Positions 9,056-21,595 of a DNA stretch of 64,000 nt are shown here, piece after piece; position 1 is the first letter of the stretch, and the number at the start of each line of letters is the position of its first letter. A model generated the notes under the pieces. It did not search any database. It saw only the letters and a program-made list of their open reading frames with translations, and was not told the origin of the DNA. A program made the position numbers and the translations under genes. The DNA comes from Myotis daubentonii. Taxonomy: Eukaryota; Chordata; Mammalia; Chiroptera; Vespertilionidae. The stretch is taken from the NCBI RefSeq assembly GCF_963259705.1, contig NC_081842.1, positions 67,964,787-68,028,786 of the forward strand, in the 5' to 3' direction.

Positions 9056-10785
9056 AGGGATGAGCTTTCTTGAATAGAACTCTTACACTGAAATTTATCA
9101 AAGGCCTAAGAGGTAACTGCAAAGGGCAAAGATGTTTGTTGTGTTCATTGGAGTGTCAATACCTTACTATTAATAGTAGTATTGGTACAAGATGGGGAAA
9201 AATTACCCCTGAGTCCCAGATACAGATTTGGAGATGGTTCCACTTATGTGAACACTGGGTGGCAGATGGATAGGACCGATTCTCCTCATATTCAACTGTT
9301 TTCCAATTACTCTACAATACCTTTTACCCAGCCCTTCCACCACATCCCCTTTTCCCAGACAATTCTCCCCATTCAGTAACTCCCATTTTTCTTGCCCACT
9401 GCCCCCTGATTTTAGTACTTTCTGGTTTTCCAGCCCTAGGTCCTCTATTTACTGCTCTTTTATGAAATAATCTTCAATAGCTATGAATCCAGAACCCAAA
9501 TCATTAGCAACTTAACACTGGTTTCTCTTTCCAGAGTGGGAGGCTTAGTCATCAGACACTTCCAGGGGCAAAGGAGAAATGTTTGCTTTCCCTCCCGGGG
9601 GTGGAGAGTGCCAGGAATGAAAGAAGGGCAGGGAAAGTTTCCTTCCTCCTACAATGGTTTGAATCACTCCTTCCAACGCTGAGAAGCAAAGACAAACAGA
9701 CAACAGGTAGTTGTGTTTCCAAATTAAAACACATCAAAAAGTCACATCTTGCCACCTTTATATAACTTTATATATGTATTACATTACTATATATTATGTC
9801 TTGTTTTTCTAGAATAACTCCTTATAATTAAGGGAGAAAATGATGGTGCCCTGAGAGCTCCATGAGTCTTGGCTTCTGTTTGCCCTCTGCATGAGGGCCT
9901 CTGTGTGGGCTGCTGGAATTGAACTGTGTCAGTGATTCCACTATAAACTTCTCTTTTTCATAATCTGGGACCTGGTCACCAAATATCCTGTGCAGTCTCA
10001 GGTTAGGAGCAGGGCTAATGGAACTTTTTAACAACAAGTAGCTTGGATATCTTTACAGCATGGAAATGCAAAATGAATAAGAAAAATCCAAAGACAGTAC
10101 AATGTGCAATCCAGAGGGTTATGGGAATTAGCGACAAAAGAAAAATGTTTTGCCATCTGTTGAGCCAACACCTGAATCTTTATGGGTAAAGTCTTTACTT
10201 GGTTTACATGGGGCACAGACTTAGTTTCATGTTTGCTTGTCTCTTATTAAGAGGAAAAAAGACTAAATTCTCTCCTTCCCACATTCAGCCAGTTCATTTT
10301 AAACCACAGAGTTTATTAATATTCAGTAATATGTCTGGGGTTGAGTGGATAAAAATAGCCAAGCCATTGCATTTAGAAAGAGTTCTGTACACACAAGCTT
10401 ATTTCCCCTCCCGCTCCCCCCACCCCCCCACCCCACCCCGCCACTGCAAGTGAAAGCATCCATCTGAGGAGAGAGGATTCTTTCCTACCAGTGATCAGCA
10501 TGTGGGAAGGGATAGTTGTCACCATCTCCACTAATTTATTTTTTCTGAATGGCTGTGTCCTTTTGGGCTCTGCCTGTCAGCATCTCTATCTGTTGCTCTT
10601 TTTACCACACTTTCATCTCCACCCCACAAAATATTAAAGCAGGTCAAATATCTGTTAAATATCTCTTCTATCTGTTGAGAGAAATATTCTCTTCCAGTAA
10701 AAAATGCAAAGTTCTCTGGTCATCCACATGTTGCTATGATCTGCCACACTATAAAGGATATTTGATTTTAAATACAATACAATAA
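9056..10785. other. Unique sequence, no gene recognised
   Basis: No recognisable coding exon or young repeat. A C-rich low-complexity run lies at about 10407-10443 ('ccccccaccccccccaccc'-like). Open frames of 60-84 codons here show no domain or motif. Confidence 0.5.
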
Positions 10786-10917
10786 AACAATTCAGTTACT
10801 CAGTTGCACTAGCCACATTTCAAGGGCCCCATAGTTTCCAGTGGCTAGTGACTACCATATTGGACAAAACAGAACATTTCTATCTTTTCAGAAAGTTCAA
10901 TTGGAGGCCACTGCTAT
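10786..10917 (-). mobile_element. hAT-Charlie-type MER relic
   Basis: On the minus strand it reads 'gaactttctgaaaagatagaa', 'tccaatatggtagtcactag', 'gaaatgtggctagtgcaact'. This is the same family as 24278-24482, in opposite orientation. Old and without transposase. Confidence 0.6.
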
Positions 10918-11104
10918 AGAGGCTTAATTGAGTAAAGATGCCTTAGAGAAAAATCAATTCAAGTTCCAGCTGGCTATAACTATTATTTCTATGCCAGTTT
11001 AGGAATTGTAATTGAGTATATCTGAAAGGATCTTGTTCTTTTGTTTTGCAAAGAGCTCACTCATGGATAGACAACCAGGAAGTAATGATCCAAAAGTTAG
11101 ATAG

Positions 11105-11335
11105 TTCTGGGTCTTGTTCAGATGTCACCATTACCAGCTATATGACCTACCCTAATCTCTGAGTGTAGATTCTTTCCTGTAAAATGGAGAAAATTACATT
11201 GCCTGCTCTGCTATTTTCATCATCAATATTGAGGCAGGGGTTGTGTATTTGTCAGTGCCCACAAAGCTTTGAACAGTAACTAGTACACAGCAGGTGCTCG
11301 ATAGGCATTTACTGAGCTAAACAGTGAGATAATTT
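11105..11335 (+). mobile_element. MIR SINE relic
   Basis: MIR landmarks on the + strand: 'agctatatgacctaccctaat', 'cctgtaaaatggagaaaat', 'cagtaactagtacacagcag', 'gtgctcgataggcatttact'. Diverged and without visible duplication. Confidence 0.75.
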
Positions 11336-12223
11336 ACATAGATTCCCTTTGTAACTTCAAATTGTTACAATTGAATATATCATTATATAACTAGATGGAG
11401 GAATTTATTCACTGAAATTTGAGGGAAGGCATCCTTGGCAATAGGATACCTGAGGGGAAGAAAAGATGTCTAAAGAGGATTTTTAGAAAGTCTTAGGGAA
11501 AGTACAGCAAAGATCTAGTAAATTCTTGAAAGCTTTCTGAGTCAGAGTGATGTGGTTTAAATGTCTTGACTGCACCTGGCTTCAAAGAGTAATGAGGCCT
11601 CCCTTTATATGGGTTATACTCATATGAGAGATTAAAAAAGATCACGTAAATTAGTTTTCCTTAGGACCCTTAAATCACAGTTTTCTCTTTACCCCTTGTC
11701 CCCCAAAACTCTCATTACCTCAAGTCTGTATTAAAGTCTGTGTTTGCAGCATTAGCTTTGGGAAAACTTACAGAGAGGAAAATAACCTCTTATTGGAGAA
11801 GCCTGCTTTCCTGATAAGCATTATATACAAAGCCACATCTTTTTATGAGCAATCACATTGCAAAAAGGTGTAAACCACTGACAAACACGTAACAGAAGTC
11901 AGTTTTTAAGCACATAAACACTATTTTTCTATTATTTTTTCACTTATTTTTCTCACTCATTCTTTTTATAAAGCCTTCAGCTTGCAGGGTTTTACCTGCC
12001 TCCTTCAGATAAGGAAAGCAAACCTCAGAGATTAAGAAAATTCTTCATGGTCACTAACCCAATAAATAGCTTTCTACTTTCTCCTGGCCCTCTCTAGCTT
12101 GTCACCTCAGACAGGGTAGACTGCCTCTGAGCTCAGCCAAACCACATGTAAAATATAGGTTATAGTTTCTTTCCCATCTCACATGGTTGCAAACATTAAA
12201 ATGAGCTAATGGGCAATAGCACT
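11336..12223. other. No gene or clear repeat
   Basis: Unique-looking AT-rich sequence. I find no coding signal or recognised repeat. Confidence 0.5.
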
Positions 12224-12296
12224 TTTCAAGGTAAAAAACAAAAATTATACTGATATTATAATTTTCAAGGTAAAAAATAAAAATTATACTGATATT
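12224..12296. repeat. Tandem duplication of ~36 bp
   Basis: 'ttttcaaggtaaaaaa/tan' followed by 'aaaaattatactgatatt' occurs twice in a row with about one change, so a recent local duplication. Confidence 0.8.
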
Positions 12297-15285
12297 GATG
12301 GATTATTTTTTATTGGACATTATACCTGACTACATTCTGAGCATTGCTAACCAGGTCAGAATCAATCATCACATAATTATGGATCAAGAGCAAGGCAGAA
12401 AATTGGAAAGACAACAAGTCAGGACAGTGCTTCTCAGACTATTTGGGGTTGAAAACCAGTCAGTTCTTTTAAATTCCCAGTTTTTCATGGATGAATACAC
12501 AAAACATAAGCCCCTCTTTTTATGAGCAGCTTCAGGAGAGTTAAAATTATTGTGACAAACTGCTGAAAATTTTCTAAATGTTATTTTTAATTTCTGTATA
12601 CTTTTGACATGGACTGATAAGAAAAAGTCAGCAGTGGTGTGTAAACATACTTTCAACTGTGCAAGGTTAGGAGAGCTGGGATTGGTGGGAATTTTAATTT
12701 TCAAATTTCTGTACAGAGTTGTTCTGGAATCTACAAATATGAGCCAGAAATGATCACCTGAAGGAAAGAAAGGATGGAAGAGAAGAAAAGATTCTTCATA
12801 CTCCATTCTCTCTCTAGTCTAGAGAAATAGAAAAGGGAAAAAGTGTCCAATAACAGTCATCCCATGCTGTATGCAACAGAAATGTCTAAATCAAGGAGGT
12901 CATAAAACAATTTTTATATAGCAGGTTTTATGCACATTCATTAGAAAACTCCTTTAAAGTTTAATTGAAATTGAGATGAAGGTGAAAGATTTTTGTTTTC
13001 TCCTCTGTAAAGTAGGAGGTTATGCTATTGTTCATCCTAAAGCTAATATTTTTCCATTTGGACTTGGAAACAAACTCTGTGCCTGCGTATTGCAATGAAC
13101 CAGAGGAAATCGGGTGGGTGCTCTGGACTGCCTCTTCCTGGCCAGGGTGGCCTCTCTGCTGATGCTGTCCCCCTGTTACCACTCATGACTCTTCACAACA
13201 ACTCCCACACCTCACTTCTCTTCCTTATTCTGCTATTTATAGAACATCTAAAGAGTCACAAGCGAAGTGTCATACTTTGTCAGGAGGTGTCATTGATGAA
13301 TGTGTGCAGGCCTGAGTTTGGCACCTTAGGTCAATACAATGAGCAGCTTGATGGTGAATGCTTCAGAAAATTCAGAGCTGTTTAGACAAAATGTATATTT
13401 TTGGCTTCTGGTTGTCTTCATGCTGAGCAGAGGTTATAGTCAGCAGGTTTAGATGATATATTTTTGGAGCTATCTAGAATGCAAACTTTGAATGGTTCCA
13501 GCAGCAATTCTTTGTGAGCTGAGGACTTGATGCAGTCTCTAAGGCTTGTTCCTTTAGAAGTAAAAGCGGATTCTTAGAGGCCACATCCTGCCTTTCAGAG
13601 AGAGATATCAGCTTCTACCAGAAAAGAGTTCCTTTCATACCACCCATACATAGGTAGTAATCATGAACACTAACGTTGTTTCTTTGATTATCTGTTTCTT
13701 GCTACTGCAGCATATATTGTCATGGCTTTACTGCCATAGAAATGTCTCTGGCTGCCCTTCCTCAATGACCCATGAAGACACATTTCCCAAGTGGAAAGAA
13801 TACGGATAAGAACTAGAATGGAATCATAGGCTACTTTTGCAGGCAGACATGTTCCAGCCAGGCTGAGGCTCCACCTTCATGGATCACCACAGCCCTCCTG
13901 TTTTACAGCTGGTGTCTGTTCTGACTGGCTGGTGCCTGTGCCATTCCAGTTGTGTAGGGTCCTAAGCACCAACTCTGGGTGCACAGTGACCCTCTGAGAG
14001 TTCAATTGGTGAAATACAACACATAAAGGGATGCAATGAATTATCTTCAGAAATAATGCAAAAGAATTTCCATAAACGTGGGCCTGAGAAAATATAAAAG
14101 CACCCAAATTCAAGGTGTGATCAGAGGGCAGCAAGTCTGGAACGTGACTAAGACTAAGAAAGCCCACACCTGGACAGTTATATTTACAAACTATGTCTAA
14201 ATGGGAATGAGAGAGGGTTGTCCAGGGACCTAGCCACAGGGACAGCCACCTCCCTCTAAAGTTCGTATGGGAAATAGGCATCAAGGCCAAGACCAGAACA
14301 TTTTTGCTCACCTCTGTGAACTTTTGTCCCAACTTCCGATAGGGTGGCCTGGTGAGCCAGGCTGAGGATCCGAGGCCTCCTTCTGCTATGTTTAAGGAAG
14401 GCCTGTTTTTCTCATTTTCTTCTGGGCTCAGACCAAAGCCCCTGCCTTCTTAATTATCCCATGCTGATGGCAAGGAAAAGCAGCACAAAAACCTGGCAAG
14501 GAAAGGGGAGGGCCAGCCTGCATCTCCTTAAGGGCTGCAGGACACTGTGTGTCTAAATGGCCCACCTCATGCTCTCTCAGGGCAGGTGGGTCACAGCCAG
14601 GAGCTGCTCCAGGTCATTGTTCCAGGTGATCAGAGGAAAGACAGGCTCCCAAGAAAGGAAATACTGGGAAAAGGAGACCACAGCCTTAGTCCGGTGGCTC
14701 AGTGTCTAGATGTGTGTGCGCTTAGCTGTGGGGTAGGGGTAGGGAGAAGAGGAGTGAAACCAGAGGCCAGAGCTTCCCCGAGAGGCTAACGGCATTTTAT
14801 CCTGGCTGAACAGGAAACCTGGTATTGGAAGGCTAGGACTCATGAAGCCTGAAATAAAAGAGTAAGAATCAGCAGTATTCTGTCAGTACTACCCGGGAAA
14901 GAGGGAGGTTCTCAACTTAGTGAAGTGAACAAAGCTGAATGCTTGAAAAGAAGTGTAGGCCCAGAATCTTGTAAACAATTCCAAAATCCAAAAAACTCTG
15001 AAAATGGATGCTGCTTTATGATTCATTTCATAACAAAATGTCACCTGAATTGATATGAGGCAATTTATAGTCTTTATTTATCTCAGTGTGAATTTTGGTT
15101 TTGTTTTTTATTACAGATAAAGTCATGTGTTTGATCATGAGATGCTACCCCAATCCCCACTAGGGGTGTTGTAATGTACTTAAATGAACTGTGTACTTCT
15201 CTAAAATCTTAAAAATTATGAAATCTGAAATACATCTGATTCAATCAGCTAAGGGACTGTGGACCTGTGCATCTCAATGCTTGAT
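12297..15285. other. Long stretch without recognised gene
   Basis: A CAGTGCTTCTCAGACTATTT start at about 12425 suggests an eroded hAT relic to about 12600. At 14935-15250 an A/T-rich segment ('caattccaaaatccaaaaaa') may be another DNA-transposon relic. Open frames on the minus strand at 12384-12806 and 13877-14332 (140 and 151 codons) have no recognisable domain, no splice-site logic that I can defend, and no neighbouring exon, so I do not annotate them as genes. Confidence 0.45.
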
Positions 15286-15289
15286 ACCG

Positions 15290-15480
15290 TGTGGGCCTCA
15301 GTCTCAGCTCAGCCACTCATGTGCCATGTGACTGTGAACAAGTGATTTTCTGGCTCTATGGTTTGGTTGTTGTTTTTTTAGTAAGATAAGGATATTTTGT
15401 AAGTTCAGATATTAAAAGAGGTTATGCACAGTGTTCAGCACACAAACATTATTGGTACTTATCATCTTACTTTATCTAAA
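15290..15480 (+). mobile_element. MIR SINE relic
   Basis: 'gccatgtgactgtgaacaag', 'tagtaagataaggatatttt', 'gcacagtgttcagcacacaa' and 'attattggtacttatcatc' follow the MIR order on the + strand. Confidence 0.7.
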
Positions 15481-16475
15481 AAAGTGCATACCTCATCTTT
15501 CTTTGATTCATAGTCAACAAGGAGTCATCTGCCTACCAGCTAGCTACCAGGCCTTCTGTACCAAGAAGGTGGAACCTTGGCTAATGAACTTGAGCTTTTG
15601 AGTCACTGATGATCCATTATAAATCAATAACTTGACACTCTATATTCAATCTCAATCTCTTGAATATTTTTTAAAAAATCAAATGAAACAAAAATCAGAG
15701 AGAGCTTCACTTCTGAGACACACCTATACACTTGTAACTCCTGGTTGTAAGCAAGTTTTAGTTAAAGACATACAAGAGCATTTTGACGTTGGGTAAACTG
15801 AGGCAGAGAAACTGAGAGAATGAATATTTTGGCATGAACATTATAATTTTAGGAGTGCCTTGGCTAGTGGTTTGCATTAGTTTATAATGTGTCAAGAAGC
15901 CAATAATCTAAAATAAAATTTTCTAAAATATTTTACATTAACTACTAGTCTTGTGAGAGATTCTGCAAATGAAATATTTTCTTTAAATTACTTTGAAATG
16001 AAACCCTTCTTTCAGGGAACATTTATTAGCACCCACAGAATTAGCGTTAGATCAAGTACACTTTGGGAAATACTGTGTAAGAGAATATCAGCTTCTGGTA
16101 CATTTTCCAGGCACATAGTGGTTGGCTATTAGGTGATTTCAAGGGTATTAAAATTTAATTTTTAAAAGGTAAAATTATCATGCTCCTACAGATATAAAAT
16201 AAACAGGTCCAATATTTAATTTAATAATGGAGGAATTCACAAGATGTTAAGACTGATATTTAATATCTATAGGGCAATAAAATGTAGTTTGGATTCATCT
16301 TTTCTATAGGGCAGAAATAATTGTATATCAGACACAATTCATTTGTACTTCTATAAAGAAGAATTACGTGCATTGCTCTCAGTTTCTCTAATTTACAGAG
16401 TTGTACAATAGCCTTGTCAAAAATAAGGAGAACATCCTATGGAATCTGATAACCCCCAGAGTGTCCACTAGGTAG
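15481..16475. other. No gene or clear repeat
   Basis: AT-rich sequence without ORFs of note or repeats that I can name. Confidence 0.5.
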
Positions 16476-16479
16476 GTAA

Positions 16480-16990
16480 CCATTAGCATCCCACAGAAAG
16501 GGCACTATGGTACAAAGAATAATGCTCTGCTGCCCCAGATGCCCATGTTCTAATTCCCAGAATCTATGAATATGTTTTGTTATATGGAAAAGAGGAATTA
16601 AGGTTGAAGATGGTATTAGGTTTTCTAATCAGATGCCTTTAGGATAAGGAAATTGTCCTGGGGTGGGACCAATGTAACTACAAAGTCCCTTAAAGTGGAA
16701 GGGAGAGGCAGAGGAGAGGTTACAGTCAGAGGTTTGAAAATACTACACTGCTGGCTTTAAAGATGGAGAAGGAAGACTCAAGCCAGGAGTTGCAGGAGGC
16801 CTCCAGGAGTTGAACAAGGCAAAGAACCAGAGTCTTCCCAAGATCCCCCAGAGCAGTGCAGTTCTGCTGAGTCCTTGATGTTGCCCCAGTAAGACCCACT
16901 GCAGGCTTCTGATCTCCAGAAGTATAAGATGGTAAATTTGTGTTGTTTTAATCCAGTAGGCTTGTGGTCATTGTTAAAGTATCAAGAGAA
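16480..16990 (+). mobile_element. ERVL-MaLR-like LTR relic
   Basis: Recognisable blocks in order: 'ttaaggttgaagatgg', 'gtcctggggtgggaccaatg', 'ccttaaagtggaagggagag', 'ctggctttaaagatggag', 'gcaggaggcctccaggag', 'ccttgatgttgccccagtaa', 'gatctccagaagtataagat', 'aaatttgtgttgttttaatc'. This matches the 3' half organisation of MLT1-type LTRs. The exact subfamily is not determined. Confidence 0.65.
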
Positions 16991-17861
16991 AATCAATAGA
17001 GACATCCAGTAATTTCTGCCCATTTCAAAATCTTTTACAAATTTTCCTAATAAGGAGAAGTACCAGACTTCGTAATAAGTGAATTTTGAAAACCCCATAA
17101 GGTGTCCTTCAATGTTTACACATTATTATGCATAATGGTGTGTTATAATACAAAGATATTTAAAATATATATCAAAAAGGAAAGTGACAAGTACTGTAAA
17201 AACAAGATTTAAACTATTTGGATTAATTATGAAAAACCAGGAAATTTCTTCAGACTTTTAACAGAAATAAAGTTTTTGCTTAGAATCAGTAAACTCTTCT
17301 CATATCACAAAGCCCTGCTGTACAGCATTCTATGGGGGCTGAACCAGGCCCTGTGCTTCAGGCTTTTGGCCTAGACCAGGTCATGCTCTGAATTCAATAC
17401 CCTCTGCCTACAACCTGGTGGGGCTTTTGAGTAGTGCAAATCACCATATTTCAGGACCACATGAGTTTTTCACAAAATGAGGCTTAACTAGGTGTGAACT
17501 CTTAAAGAACTCACTTGCCGAGATGAAATGTTGTCTCATTCATTGCTTGCAGGTCTTTCTACCAGCAGAGTTTCCAGAGAGATAGGCTTCTACACATGAG
17601 AATGTTGCAGAGTGATAGGAAAGTAGTGACGGAATATGCTCCTAGCAGTCTAGTTCTCCACCACTGGGAAGTTTATTTGAAAAAAGGATGCTGTGGATAC
17701 AAGTTACCCCAATGATAATGAATGACCCAGAGTCAAAATTAGTAAATTCAAAGGAAGTCCTTATAGTGCCTGCTCCATGCACACCCCCTGTCCTGGGAGG
17801 AAATACTGACAAGCTGTAGGAGAAGGCAGAAGAAAGGGTGCTTTAAAATGAAAAAAGAGCT
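16991..17861. other. No gene or clear repeat
   Basis: Unique-looking sequence. Nothing supported. Confidence 0.5.
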
Positions 17862-18080
17862 GAGGCCAGTTTGGCTCAGTGGATAGAGCGTCGGCCTGCG
17901 GACTGAAAGGTCCCAGGTTCGATTCCGGTCAGAGGCATGTACCTGGGTTGCGGGCACATCCCCAGGGGGAGATGTGCAGGAGGCAGCTGATCGATGTTTC
18001 TCTCTCATCGATGTTTCTAACTCTCTATCTCTCTCCCTTCCTCTCTGTAAAAAATCAATGGAATATATTAAAAAAAAAAG
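17862..18080 (+). mobile_element. Young Ves SINE with intact pol III boxes
   Basis: The tRNA-like head carries an A box (TGGCTCAGTGGATAGAGC) and a perfect B box (GGTTCGATTCC, 17916-17926), the internal RNA polymerase III promoter. The body has the characteristic 'ctctctcatcgatgtttct' and CT-rich run, then 'aaaaaatcaatgg' and a poly(A) tail. A 10-bp duplication TGAAAAAAGA flanks it (17849-17858, 18081-18090). It is close in sequence to the copy at 46717 and probably recent. Confidence 0.93.
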
Positions 18081-18099
18081 TGAAAAAAGAAAGGGGAGT

Positions 18100-18182
18100 T
18101 GGTGGTGGTGGTGATGATGATTGTGGTGATGATGATTGTGTGTGTATGTGTGTGTGTGTGTGTGTGCATTAGTTGTGTGGGG
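18100..18182. repeat. GGT/GATGATTGTGGT/(TG)n microsatellite
   Basis: (GGT)n, then GATGATTGTGGT repeats, then (TG)n with a TATG interruption, directly after the Ves SINE tail. The minus strand reads as a His/Asn/Thr-rich open frame only because of the repeat. Confidence 0.85.
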
Positions 18183-19745
18183 GTGGTTATTAGATAGGTC
18201 TCTCTGCAAAGAGCAGTATATAAAGCAATACCACCCCTTGGGTTAATGTGGGAACAGGGCAGCTTGGCTCAAAGGGAGTGAAGATTCACCCACTTGCTAC
18301 CCCTTATTTTCCCCCAAGGTTGGCAATTTGTGGGACTTTGTAATTTCCTTGTGGCTCCAGAAAGTCTTGGATGTTCGTTGGTAGTGTCATTTTTCGCCAG
18401 CTCTAAGAGGCCACTTGGCCATTCAAGAGGACAGAGAGACACCAGCAGATGCTCATTGACTTCAACCTGGGGTAAGAGGCAGAAGTGGCTGTAGCTTCCT
18501 GGAATCAGTTGAAGCCACTAATCTTAGGAAGAAAATGGTTGTCACAGACCAGCCAGTTGTCACTGGCTAATCAATGCCGGGTGGGGATCCAGGACCAGAC
18601 AGCATGAGGCACACCTCCTTGTTCTCTCCAGGGCAGCTGATCCCAAACTGGCTTGGAGAAGAAGAGAAAAAAAGCACTTGTATGAACTAGACTGTTGGTG
18701 AGATAATAACTTTGAATTTAACTGGAGAAGAGTAAGTATCTGAAAGTGACTGGATTAATTTCCTGCCATCATCACAACTGCGAATTGGAATCTCAAGATT
18801 CATGTAAAATTATGAAACAAACTATGTTTAAAAACTCCTGAGTTAGGTGGACAATTCAAATGGGGAGACATCATACTAGATTCGACAGGATGGAGAGAGT
18901 AATCCAAGACAAAAGACAGAAAAAAAATTATCCCAACGAATTGAATGAAATTAAAGCCAACATCAGGAAGTCAATGTGTAGAGAAAGTGACTCAGAGCAT
19001 GGGATGATTGAATCTTCTGAAAAAGTAGCAGCAATTGACTGTCTCTTCAAACTCACTAACAACTGGCTGTTTTGCTGATCTCTTTGAGAATTAATAATAA
19101 AGGAGCCAAAGAAATCTGGAATGTATTGCTGGGGACTTTGAAGTCCAGGCTACAAGTGGAAGCATTTGGAAGAGAAAAAGACACAGGGGAAGTGAACCAG
19201 TGGTTAAAAAAAAAAAAAAAGGCATTAAAATGTTGTTGACCATGGTTTTTCATGCCAGAACATCTGAGCCTTGGCAAGGGATAAAATGCAACCCATGAGA
19301 AACAGAAAACTGTGTTTGACAAGGGGAATTCCTAACCTGTATAAAAGGAATTTAAACTAAAGTATGAATGGGGGGGGGGGGCGGGAAAGCACAAATAAAG
19401 CTCAAAATTTGGTGATTGACTGACAGGACATTGGAGAAAACAGAACAAAATGTTTAGTTAACAAGAAAATATCAGGGAAGAGAATCAATACCTTTTTTTT
19501 AGCCTTGCCTTACTGTGTATCCTAATGCATAGAGAATGGGTACTAATAGAACTTGACATTGAACACAAGGTGGCCAATTCGATTTCATGAACATCATTGT
19601 GTCAACAAAGAAGGAGGGGCTTATGATTGTGATATGTACTATGGAGTGTGAAAGCTGAGACTGCTCCAGTTGCTGCAGCCATGCTGTAAAGCAAAGTGAC
19701 AGCTCTTGGTCAGATTTATCATATGTTTGTTGAAAAACCAGCAAT
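18183..19745. other. Unique sequence, no gene recognised
   Basis: It contains an A15 run at about 19206 and a G11 run at about 19371. No coding signal or recognised repeat. Confidence 0.5.
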
Positions 19746-19749
19746 TTGG

Positions 19750-20060
19750 ACTAGGGGTAGACACCTCACAGAGTCTTACACAGGTTTATTTGCAGCTGTT
19801 TGGGTGGTGATAGGGAAGTGAGGCAAGCAGCATGTCCACCAGGGGAAAGTGGTAATCCAAATGTGGTAGATGAATATCATGGAGCATCATGCCACAGTTA
19901 GAGATAGCAGACTGGACATAGATATAAATGCACATGAAAAAATCATGAACTTTTTGAAAGTGTATTTACAAGCACACACATACAAATCCATTAAATATGT
20001 GAGAACAAATGTGGAGAGGTGATAAAAAATACTTGGACAGACTACTAATATGTCATAAAT
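19750..20060 (+). mobile_element. Decayed L1/HAL1-like fragment
   Basis: 'gtttatttgcagctgtttgg', 'ccaccaggggaaagtggtaa', 'ccaaatgtggtagatgaata', 'tcatggagcatcatgccaca' resemble the C-terminal L1/HAL1 region. Highly diverged. Confidence 0.45.
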
Positions 20061-20639
20061 GAAAGTTCAAGTTATAGGAGTGAAGGAGAGAAGAAAAAGA
20101 GGAGGAGGAGGAGCAAGAGAGAGATTGAGATTTAGTAGAAGAGCAATACCATCTCTGCAGAGCAAAAAGGACTGAATGATATTTGTAGAGAAATTCATGT
20201 GTATGTCTTTGTCTATGACCAAATCCTGTATCATGTTTAATGAATAACCTGAATAAAGACATGAAGGGAAGAATATTCATCAGCTTTCTATGACTGAGAT
20301 GAGTTGTTACTCTGATGGATAATGGTAATCAGGGATAACATCTTGGAAGTAGCCAGAGAAATAGTGGCATCTAAGCTTAGTGCCACTATTTTCCTCTGAT
20401 GGTAATGTATAAGATTCTTTCGTTGGAGAGAAAGAATCTGGCGGCAGGATGCCAGACTTACAGGGAAAACGGGGTTGCATCTCTTGGTCTATGGGCCATT
20501 ATTGATACATTGTTTGCTCCTGTGGTGGGAGAAACTCAGGAAGAGACTTCCATGGGACCTGAGATTCTTTGACACCCATGATTTTTTTCTTATGGGGAAC
20601 ATAAGGACTTAACATGATATCATCATTAGCTATTTTCCT

Positions 20640-21150
20640 GAAGTAATATTATTAATAAGCAGCATTCATTGAACTCACCGTAAGCCTGATATTATTATGA
20701 ATTCTTTGCAGCTATTACTTCTTTGAACCCCCATTCTGACCATATGAAGTAGGTACTACTAATACCTTACCTTCAAGGTAAAGAAACTCAAGACTTGACC
20801 CTAGACTGTTTGGCTCAGTGGATAGAGCATTGGCCTGTGTACTGAAGGGTCCCAGGTTCTATTCCGGTCAAGGGCACATGCCCAGGTTGTGGGTTAGGGT
20901 TAGGGTTGTGGGCTCGATCCCCAGTAGGGGGCGTTCAGGAGGCAGCCAATCAATGGTTCTTTCTCATTATTGATGTTTTTCTCTCTCTCTCCCTTTCTCT
21001 CTGAAATCAATAAAAATAAATATATATTTTTTTTTAAAAGAGAAACTGAAGACAAGTTAAGAAATTTGTCCACGGTCACACAACAATAGGTGGTAGAATC
21101 AAAATTCATACCAAAACTAACTCCAAAATACATTCTTTTAATCACTATGC
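20640..21150 (-). mobile_element. MIR SINE relic split by a Ves SINE
   Basis: Antisense MIR. Left part, 20640-20797: 'gaagtaggtactactaatacc', 'aggtaaagaaactcaaga'. Right part, 21038-21150: 'aatttgtccacggtcacaca', 'ggtggtagaatcaaaattca', 'ttaatcactatgctgta'. The Ves insertion separates the halves. Confidence 0.8.
20798..21037 (+). mobile_element. Ves SINE with short telomere-like insert
   Basis: Ves head ('tttggctcagtggatagagc'), 'caggttctattccggtcaag' (B box), then 'tgggttagggttagggttgtg' at about 20888-20908, where the GTTAGG unit is repeated. It then continues with 'cgatccccagtagggggcg' and the CT-rich tail region. Flanked by an imperfect duplication (AAGAAACTCAAGACTTG / AGAGAAACTGAAGACAAG). 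Confidence 0.9.
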
Positions 21151-21423
21151 TGTAGGCATTTGGGAGTTGGGCTGCATATTGTACCAAGAAGAGAGAACAT
21201 GTAATATTGGCAAATTCCTTATTAAAAGGTCCTTTGGCTTATAAACTGCTTGCTTGCTTGATTTTGGTATCTGGAAGAAGAAAAAGAAATTTGCTCATGG
21301 CATTCTAAAGTAGGCAGGAGCATAGTAATTTAATGATACACAAAACACACCCTCTTTTTCAATCTGCCTCAGGTAAAGCAGGCTTAATTTTGCCTAGAAC
21401 ACTGCTTCTCCAGATCTCTTGTG

Positions 21424-21595
21424 TGTGTATATATACATAGATTTTAGAAGAAAGAGAGAGAGAGAGATCAATGATGAGAGAGAATCATTGATTAGCTGCC
21501 TCCTCACGCTTCCTATTGAGGATCAAGTCCACAACCCAATCTAACCATGACCTCCTGGTTTATAGGTGTGGCTCAGAGATCAGCCAGGCAGATCT
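21424..21595 (-). mobile_element. Degenerate Ves SINE
   Basis: Antisense Ves: 'agagatcaatgatgagagag', 'tagctgcctcctcacgc', 'gaggatcaagtccacaaccc', 'catgacctcctggtttatag'. Older than the copies at 17862 and 46717. Confidence 0.75.

Noticed and set aside
13877..14332. 151-codon minus-strand frame
   Set aside because: No recognisable domain, no exon boundary logic, and a length expected by chance in 64 kb.
17862..17940. tRNA-like sequence with A and B boxes
   Set aside because: Head of a Ves SINE with tail and target duplication. Not a functional tRNA gene.
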